NCBI GenBank assembly: GCA_017648805.1
Contig: JAGCIC010000023.1
Coordinates: 1 to 11,175 of the forward strand
DNA length: 11,175 nucleotides
Direction of reading: 5' to 3'
Source: Clostridia bacterium
GTDB taxonomy: Bacteria > Bacillota_A > Clostridia > Christensenellales > Aristaeellaceae
A program made the position numbers and the translations under genes. Of this stretch, positions 7,607 through 11,175 are shown piece after piece; position 1 is the stretch's first letter, and every line of letters begins with the position of its first letter. Below the pieces are notes generated by a model, which saw nothing but the letters and a program-made list of their open reading frames with translations, did no database searches and was not told the DNA's origin.

Positions 7607-7655
7607 CAGCTGTCAGCTGTCAGCTGTTAGCTATTAGCTATTAGCTGTTAGCTTT
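7607..7655. repeat. Heptanucleotide tandem repeat, seven units
   Basis: Seven consecutive 7-bp units follow the pattern YAGCTRT: CAGCTGT three times (7607-7627), TAGCTAT twice (7628-7641), TAGCTGT (7642-7648) and TAGCTTT (7649-7655). The array starts six bases after the glycosidase stop codon and ends four bases before a terminator stem. Unit order suggests stepwise duplication of CAGCTGT and TAGCTAT variants. Confidence 0.93.
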
Positions 7656-7658
7656 TAG

Positions 7659-7682
7659 AGGCGGCGCTTTGCGCCGCTTTTG
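7659..7682 (+). terminator. Intrinsic terminator after the glycosidase gene
   Basis: GCGGCGC (7661-7667) pairs perfectly with GCGCCGC (7671-7677) around a TTT loop and is followed by TTTTGTTTA. It terminates rightward transcription from the DUF4038 gene. Confidence 0.85.
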
Positions 7683-7730
7683 TTTATGCCGTCATATACG
7701 ACGTCCGTTCCGGCTCATCCGTTCTCATTA

Positions 7731-7774
7731 TAAAAAACACAGCCGCCGCCGCGCGCGTTCTTGGTGGCTGTGTT
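7731..7774 (-). terminator. Second, distal terminator-like hairpin for leftward transcription
   Basis: AACACAGCCGCC (7736-7747) pairs with GGTGGCTGTGTT (7763-7774) over 12 positions with one mismatch, which is G-U or A-C depending on the strand. Read on the minus strand, the stem runs directly into a T tract (six A on the plus strand, 7732-7737). This looks like a terminator for transcripts that pass the first stop hairpin of the minus-strand operon. Its right arm overlaps the first unit of the adjacent 15-bp repeat array. Confidence 0.65.
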
Positions 7775-7830
7775 CTTGGTTATTTATTTCTTAGTTATTT
7801 AGTTCTTGGTTATTTAGTTCTTAGTATGCG
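7757..7830. repeat. AT-rich 15-bp tandem repeat, about five units
   Basis: The unit is close to GTTCTTGGTTATTTA. Copies lie at 7757-7771 (diverged: its second half is GGTGGCTGT), 7772-7786, 7787-7801, 7802-7816 and a partial copy at 7817-7830. The first copy contains part of the right arm of the hairpin at 7736-7774, so the array may have grown out of that hairpin. No open reading frame of any conserved family covers it. Confidence 0.9.
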
Positions 7831-7840
7831 GCCCCGCTTC

Positions 7841-7900
7841 GGGACGTCCCGTTTCGGGGTGTCCCGTTTCTGAACGTCCCGTTTGCGGACGTCCCCAAAG
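7841..7900. repeat. GC-rich 15-bp tandem repeat centred on GGGACGTCCC, four units
   Basis: Four 15-bp units lie at 7841-7855, 7856-7870, 7871-7885 and 7886-7900. Each carries a version of GGGACGTCCCGTTTC. The core GGGACGTCCC is a perfect 10-bp palindrome in the first unit and is partly degraded in the others. Read leftward, the repeat could encode a KRDVP-like pentapeptide, but this is probably fortuitous. It follows the AT-rich array after ten bases and has the same 15-bp period with unrelated sequence. Confidence 0.9.
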
Positions 7901-7936
7901 GGAGCCATCGGGAAGGCGGGGCAGTAAAGCCCGCGG

Positions 7937-7968
7937 ATATAAAAGACCGGAAGCCGCTGGGCTCCCGG
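7937..7968 (-). terminator. Intrinsic terminator of the isomerase-lyase operon
   Basis: CCGGAAGCC (7947-7955) pairs with GGCTCCCGG (7960-7968), a 9-bp stem with one wobble or mismatched pair depending on the strand and a 4-base loop. On the minus strand the stem is followed by TCTTTTATAT. It lies 22 bases beyond the lyase stop codon. Confidence 0.85.
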
Positions 7969-7990
7969 TGTTTGCTTAACGGTATGCTGA

Positions 7991-9862
7991 TCAGACCATG
8001 AATCTGAGCGTGAACTGCTGCACGGGCGCGGGGGACTGGGCGGTAAACAGCAGGCGGTACAGGCTGTCCCTTTCCCAGGCATTTTTGAGCCTGGAGTCAT
8101 TAAGGGGCACTTCCTCGCAGGACACCGTGAACACGGCGGGGTCGAACACGATCCTGAGTACTCCGTTTTTGCCCCTCAGCTGCGCCTGGCCGGGCGCGAT
8201 GCGGGGCTCATACGCGCACATGACGGGCAGCGTCACGGTCTCGCTTTCGCTGAGTTCCGCTTCGTCGCAAAGCGTTATCTCTCCAGCCTCCCGGTCCAGG
8301 GTGACGCGGCGCAGATACTTGTCTATGGGCGCGAAGTCGCCGTACGCCTTGGAGATGTCGATGGAGAAGCTGGCCCTCACCTCGTCGTCCGTGAACTGGG
8401 CGCCCTCCGCGCGGCAGGACGCGCCGGGCAGCTGGTGACGTTCCCCGATAATGGCGGTGTTGTGGTAGCGGCTCTGCATGGTCCAGATCTCGTAGCGGTC
8501 GGCGGAGAAGGTCTCCCTGCGGTAGGTGCCCACGCCCGCGTCCACTATGAAGGGCTCGCCGTTTAAGTAGATTATGTAGTTGCCTATGTCGTTGTGGTTG
8601 TGGCTCTCGGCGTTGTTGCCGCCCTTGACGGCCACGAACAGCCCGCCGCCGTCGGTGCGCTGCCTGGCGACGGCCACCTGGGTGCCGGAAAAATAGTGGC
8701 TCAGCGGCTTTTCCTCACCCCTGGAGGTGAGGCCGGAGCGCATGAAGCTGACGCAGTCGATCAGCCGGCGGTACACGCTGTCGTAGCCCGAAGAGTAGGG
8801 CAGCGCGGCGTAGGAGTTGGCCAGCAGGTATTCGGCGTGGGCCTTCAGCCTGTCCAGGCCCAGCTTCTGGGCGGCGCGGCGCAGGAGCATGGCGTCGGGG
8901 CGCACGCGGCAGCCGCAGTCCGCGAAATTCACGTAGTAGTCCTTGTCGATGTGGGCGTACATTATGTAGGACGCCATGTTGGCGATCAGGGGATTGCTCC
9001 ACAGCGCGGCGCGGCCCTGGGTGGCGGTGTCCAGTATCTCCAGGAAATCCAGCACGGAGGCGCCCGCCTTGTCGAAGTAGCCGGGGCCCTCGTCGCAGCC
9101 CCCGTCCAGGGAATAGGTGGCCAGGAACGCGTCCAGCCCCTTGGCGTAGAGCCTTACCAGCGCCTCCCGCTTTGAGGCGTCCTCTACGTTCAGCAGCGTC
9201 ACCGCCAGCAGATTGGAGTATATCCAGGGGGTCCAGTTGTTGAGGGCGCGCCCCTCGTTGAAGCCCGTCCAGCCCATTTCCGGGTGGGCGACGTACACGT
9301 CAAGTATGCGCCCGGTGATCTCGTCTTCCAGGCGGGACACGATCTCCGCCTTCAGGCGGCTGCCCAGCAGGTAATTGACCCAGCTCAGCATGCTGGCGGT
9401 CTCCGCGGCGAACAGGTCTATGTGGGTCCTGGCGAGGCGCGGCTGAGCCAGGGGCTTGACCTTGCCGTCCCCCAGGGAATTCTGGGACAGGTGCGCGGGC
9501 ACCACCCAGGTGGTCTCCTCCGAGATCGCCCAGATCAGGTCCTCTATGTCGGGGATGAAGCGGCCCCTGTTTTCGATACACTCGCACACGGCCAGGGAAA
9601 ACAGGGTCTTGCGCCGGTCGAAATACGCTTTCTCGAATATCTGACGGTCGCCGCTGTAAAAGAATTCCGCGTACATGCGCGCGGTGAGCGGGGCGACGGG
9701 CCTGCCTTCCAGCGCCGGGGCCTGGCCGGCGTAGTAAGCCTTCACTTCCGGATCCAGGTTGTCCCACACGTCCCTTTCGTCTATGCGGGGCAGGGGATGG
9801 TAGGCTTCCTTTGACAGCAGACAGCCCTTGTCCAGCGCCAGATCTATTTCCTCAAGCAGCAT
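7991..9862 (-). CDS. Heparinase II/III-family polysaccharide lyase, predicted cytoplasmic
   Basis: These lyases cleave uronic-acid-containing glycans by beta-elimination and leave an unsaturated uronate at the new end. Numbered from the ATG at 9862 (623 residues), residues about 1-380 form an alpha/alpha barrel with the conserved NNWTPW (208-213) and DEGPGYF (257-263, probably holding the catalytic Tyr). Residues about 395-623 are the beta-sandwich domain with the family signature AESHNHNDIGNYIIYLNGEPFIVDAGVGTY (418-447), including His421, His423 and Asp425. No signal peptide is seen, so it probably acts on imported oligosaccharides. The ATG is preferred over a GTG at 9871 because AGGAAGGG (9871-9878) is eight bases before the ATG but would abut the GTG. 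The start is one base after the stop of the isomerase fusion gene, so translation is probably coupled. The family is secure; the glycan is unknown. Confidence 0.9.
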   Translation of the reverse strand: MLLEEIDLALDKGCLLSKEAYHPLPRIDERDVWDNLDPEVKAYYAGQAPALEGRPVAPLTARMYAEFFYSGDRQIFEKAYFDRRKTLFSLAVCECIENRGRFIPDIEDLIWAISEETTWVVPAHLSQNSLGDGKVKPLAQPRLARTHIDLFAAETASMLSWVNYLLGSRLKAEIVSRLEDEITGRILDVYVAHPEMGWTGFNEGRALNNWTPWIYSNLLAVTLLNVEDASKREALVRLYAKGLDAFLATYSLDGGCDEGPGYFDKAGASVLDFLEILDTATQGRAALWSNPLIANMASYIMYAHIDKDYYVNFADCGCRVRPDAMLLRRAAQKLGLDRLKAHAEYLLANSYAALPYSSGYDSVYRRLIDCVSFMRSGLTSRGEEKPLSHYFSGTQVAVARQRTDGGGLFVAVKGGNNAESHNHNDIGNYIIYLNGEPFIVDAGVGTYRRETFSADRYEIWTMQSRYHNTAIIGERHQLPGASCRAEGAQFTDDEVRASFSIDISKAYGDFAPIDKYLRRVTLDREAGEITLCDEAELSESETVTLPVMCAYEPRIAPGQAQLRGKNGVLRIVFDPAVFTVSCEEVPLNDSRLKNAWERDSLYRLLFTAQSPAPVQQFTLRFMV

Positions 9863-9863
9863 A

Positions 9864-10955
9864 CTATACACCCTTCCTGTAAAGCAGATCGAAGTCCCGG
9901 GGCAGATCGAGCGGCACCCAGAACGCGCCGTAGCTCTGGCTGCAGCCTACCAGCACGCCGCTTTCGTTGAGCACGGAATATTCTATAAGGCTCTGGGGCA
10001 GCACCTCGCGCACGTGGGGAGAGACCCGGCTGTCGGCGCTCTCGCTGTAACAGTCCAGCGCCAGGAGCTGCTTTTCGCCGTCCCTTTCGCGGCAGGCAAC
10101 CAGCGCCACTATGTGACCCACGCGCAGGTTGCACAGCGCCGCGCCGCCGCCCAGTATGCAGTCCCACAGCTTTTCATGGTCGTTCTGGTGGCCGTCCAGG
10201 CGGTATTCAAAACCGTAATTGTCGCACAGCCCCTGCTCCTGCATGGCCCTGAGCAGCGCGGGGCGGTCCGTGCCGTCCTCGGCCCGGGCGCCGTTTTTGA
10301 GCGCGAAGTCGGCGAGCGCCTCGGGGCGGACCCTTTCGCCGCTGAAGAATTCTATTATCTCGCAGGTCGAGAAGATGCCGCAGCCGCTGGTCTTGAGGTT
10401 GCCGTCCGTTTCGGACGCGGGGGAGGGATAGGGGTGCTCGGTCCACAGCAGGGAGCGCTGGTTGTACAGCTTGAGTTCCCGCCCGCTGAATGGGATCAGC
10501 ACGCTTTTGCCCGTCACGTCCGCCCGCAGCTCCGCCACCATGTCCAGGCGCTTCTGGTGGCGCCCGCCGTCGAAGGGAGTGGACAGGAAAGTGTCTATCA
10601 GAAGCCTGGCAAGCCCGATGCCCACCACATCCGCGCCGATGGAGATCACGTTGGCGTTGTTGTGGCGCCGGGTCATGCGGGCGGTGTACACGTCGGAGCA
10701 GTTGACCGCGCGTATGCCGTCTATCTGGTTTGCCGCCAGGGAAATGCCGAAACCGGTGCCGCACACCAGTATCGCCCTTTCGGCCTCGCCCGAGGTCACC
10801 GCGACGCAGGCTTTCTCGGCATAGACGGGGTAGTCCACGCTGTTTTCCGTGTAGGTGCCCACGTCGAACAGCTCGTGGCCCTGCTGCGCCAGGTATTCCA
10901 TCAGCTGTCTTTTGAGCTCGAGCCCCCTGTGGTCGGAAGCCAATACCAGCTTCAT
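9864..10955 (-). CDS. RpiB/LacAB-family sugar isomerase fused to a C39-like cysteine-peptidase-fold domain
   Basis: Residues 1 to about 145 are an RpiB/LacA/LacB aldose-ketose isomerase: LASDHRGLELK (5-15, with Asp8-His9), VGTYTENSVDYPVYAEK (32-48), the catalytic CGTGFG with Cys65 (65-70), and ARMTRRHNNANVISIGADVVG (92-112, His98). The family often has GAR where this has GAD, a possible sign of a non-phosphorylated or different substrate. Residues about 155-363 are a second domain resembling PF13529-like C39 peptidases: an early Gln166 in YNQRSLLW, SGCGIFSTCEIIEFFSGE (190-207) with Cys192, GHIVALVAC (280-288) with His281, and LALDCYSES (298-306) with Asp301. These are plausible oxyanion Gln, Cys, His and Asp positions. 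No signal peptide or membrane helix is seen. GGAGGG lies seven bases before the ATG. The lyase follows one base downstream. The isomerase domain is secure; the second is a fold-level call from motifs. Confidence 0.85.
   Translation of the reverse strand: MKLVLASDHRGLELKRQLMEYLAQQGHELFDVGTYTENSVDYPVYAEKACVAVTSGEAERAILVCGTGFGISLAANQIDGIRAVNCSDVYTARMTRRHNNANVISIGADVVGIGLARLLIDTFLSTPFDGGRHQKRLDMVAELRADVTGKSVLIPFSGRELKLYNQRSLLWTEHPYPSPASETDGNLKTSGCGIFSTCEIIEFFSGERVRPEALADFALKNGARAEDGTDRPALLRAMQEQGLCDNYGFEYRLDGHQNDHEKLWDCILGGGAALCNLRVGHIVALVACRERDGEKQLLALDCYSESADSRVSPHVREVLPQSLIEYSVLNESGVLVGCSQSYGAFWVPLDLPRDFDLLYRKGV
9871..9878 (-). promoter_or_regulatory. Ribosome binding site that decides the lyase start
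   Basis: AGGAAGGG on the minus strand lies inside the last codons of the upstream gene, eight bases before the ATG at 9862. An in-frame GTG at 9871-9869 would begin at the edge of this site with no spacing, which argues against it. Confidence 0.75.
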
Positions 10956-10985
10956 ATGCCTGCCCTCCCATTATTTCTTATGTAT

Positions 10986-11014
10986 ATTATATGCGCGCGG
11001 GCCGCGCTTTTCAA
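10986..11014 (-). promoter_or_regulatory. Near-consensus sigma-A promoter with a palindrome in its spacer
   Basis: On the minus strand TTGAAA (11014-11009) and TATAAT (10991-10986) are 17 bases apart, and the isomerase ATG lies about 30 bases downstream of the -10 box. Between the boxes lies a perfect palindrome with six-base arms, GCGCGG (10995-11000) and CCGCGC (11002-11007), around one central base. A regulator binding there would block RNA polymerase, so it is a candidate operator. Confidence 0.85.
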
Positions 11015-11160
11015 GTGCCGCCGTGGAAAACTCTGAAAATGCAGGAAAAATTGCAAAAATAAGAATTAACGCAAGGTCTTCGCCGAGCACAAAAGTCCGC
11101 CGGGAAGGGCGAAAACGGGTTAAATTTAGGTTATTTGGTGCAATACCGGGGAAATCCGGG

Positions 11161-11175
11161 TTGACAGGCTTGACA
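11161..11175 (+). promoter_or_regulatory. Two consensus TTGACA hexamers at the window edge, possible divergent promoter
   Basis: TTGACA occurs at 11161-11166 and again at 11170-11175, separated by GGC. Either could be the -35 element of a rightward promoter whose -10 element lies beyond the window. The bases between the leftward promoter and here (11015-11160) contain no gene that I can recognise, only A-rich stretches and a weak long-range inverted repeat. Confidence 0.35.

Noticed and set aside
7607..7900. CRISPR array
   Set aside because: Units are 7 or 15 bp and directly adjacent, with no unique spacers and no cas genes in the window; these are simple tandem repeats.
7810..8100. Minus-strand frame encoding KRDVP-like pentapeptide repeats
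   Set aside because: The repeats follow directly from the 15-bp DNA array; the frame overlaps the lyase 3' end in another frame, runs across its terminator, and has no convincing start signal.
9863..9871. GTG start at 9871 for the lyase, overlapping the upstream gene
   Set aside because: The only good ribosome binding site abuts the GTG with no spacing but is eight bases from the ATG at 9862.
9828..11036. Long open frame of 402 codons on the + strand opposite the isomerase fusion gene
   Set aside because: It is antisense to a gene with clear family motifs, has His/Val/Ala-rich composition typical of GC-rich shadow frames, and shows no domain or ribosome binding site.

Overview
The window reads as a chromosomal segment of a GC-rich member of the Bacillota, probably class Clostridia. 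Reasons are the compact rpsF-ssb-rpsR cluster, strong AGGAGG-type ribosome binding sites, sigma-A-like promoters and many intrinsic terminators in a sequence I judge by eye to be near 60% GC. A gut or rumen lineage such as Christensenellales or Oscillospirales would fit the sugar genes, but this placement is inference.

Region 1 (1-4715, + strand) is a monosaccharide ABC importer of the ChvE-GguA-GguB (mmsAB) type: the end of the sugar-binding protein, a tandem hairpin, the double-domain ATPase, and a permease ending in a strong terminator. The permease has about 283 extra N-terminal residues: one added membrane helix, about 220 charged and probably coiled-coil residues predicted outside the membrane, and a second added helix before the normal permease.

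Region 2 (4716-6265, + strand) is the housekeeping operon rpsF (S6), ssb and rpsR (S18). It has a plausible promoter, a leader hairpin, a structured ssb-rpsR spacer and a terminator. S6 has a long acidic Ala/Glu tail, and S18 keeps four putative zinc ligands.

Region 3 (6324-7601, + strand) is a DUF4038/GH140-like (apiosidase-like) glycosidase without a signal peptide.

Region 4 (7602-7990) is a 389-base gap between convergent genes. It holds three short tandem-repeat arrays (one of 7 bp, two of 15 bp) and three terminator-like hairpins.

Region 5 (7991-11014, - strand) is a two-gene operon with a near-consensus promoter. The first gene encodes an RpiB/LacAB-type sugar isomerase fused to a C39-like cysteine-peptidase-fold domain. 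The second, one base downstream, encodes a heparinase II/III-family polysaccharide lyase without a signal peptide. The pairing suggests intracellular breakdown of uronate-containing oligosaccharides, with the isomerase acting on the unsaturated uronate product (inference). The right edge (11015-11175) has no gene but ends in two TTGACA hexamers that could start a divergent promoter.

The points most worth a second look are the isomerase-C39 fusion, the permease extension, and the repeat-dense gap.
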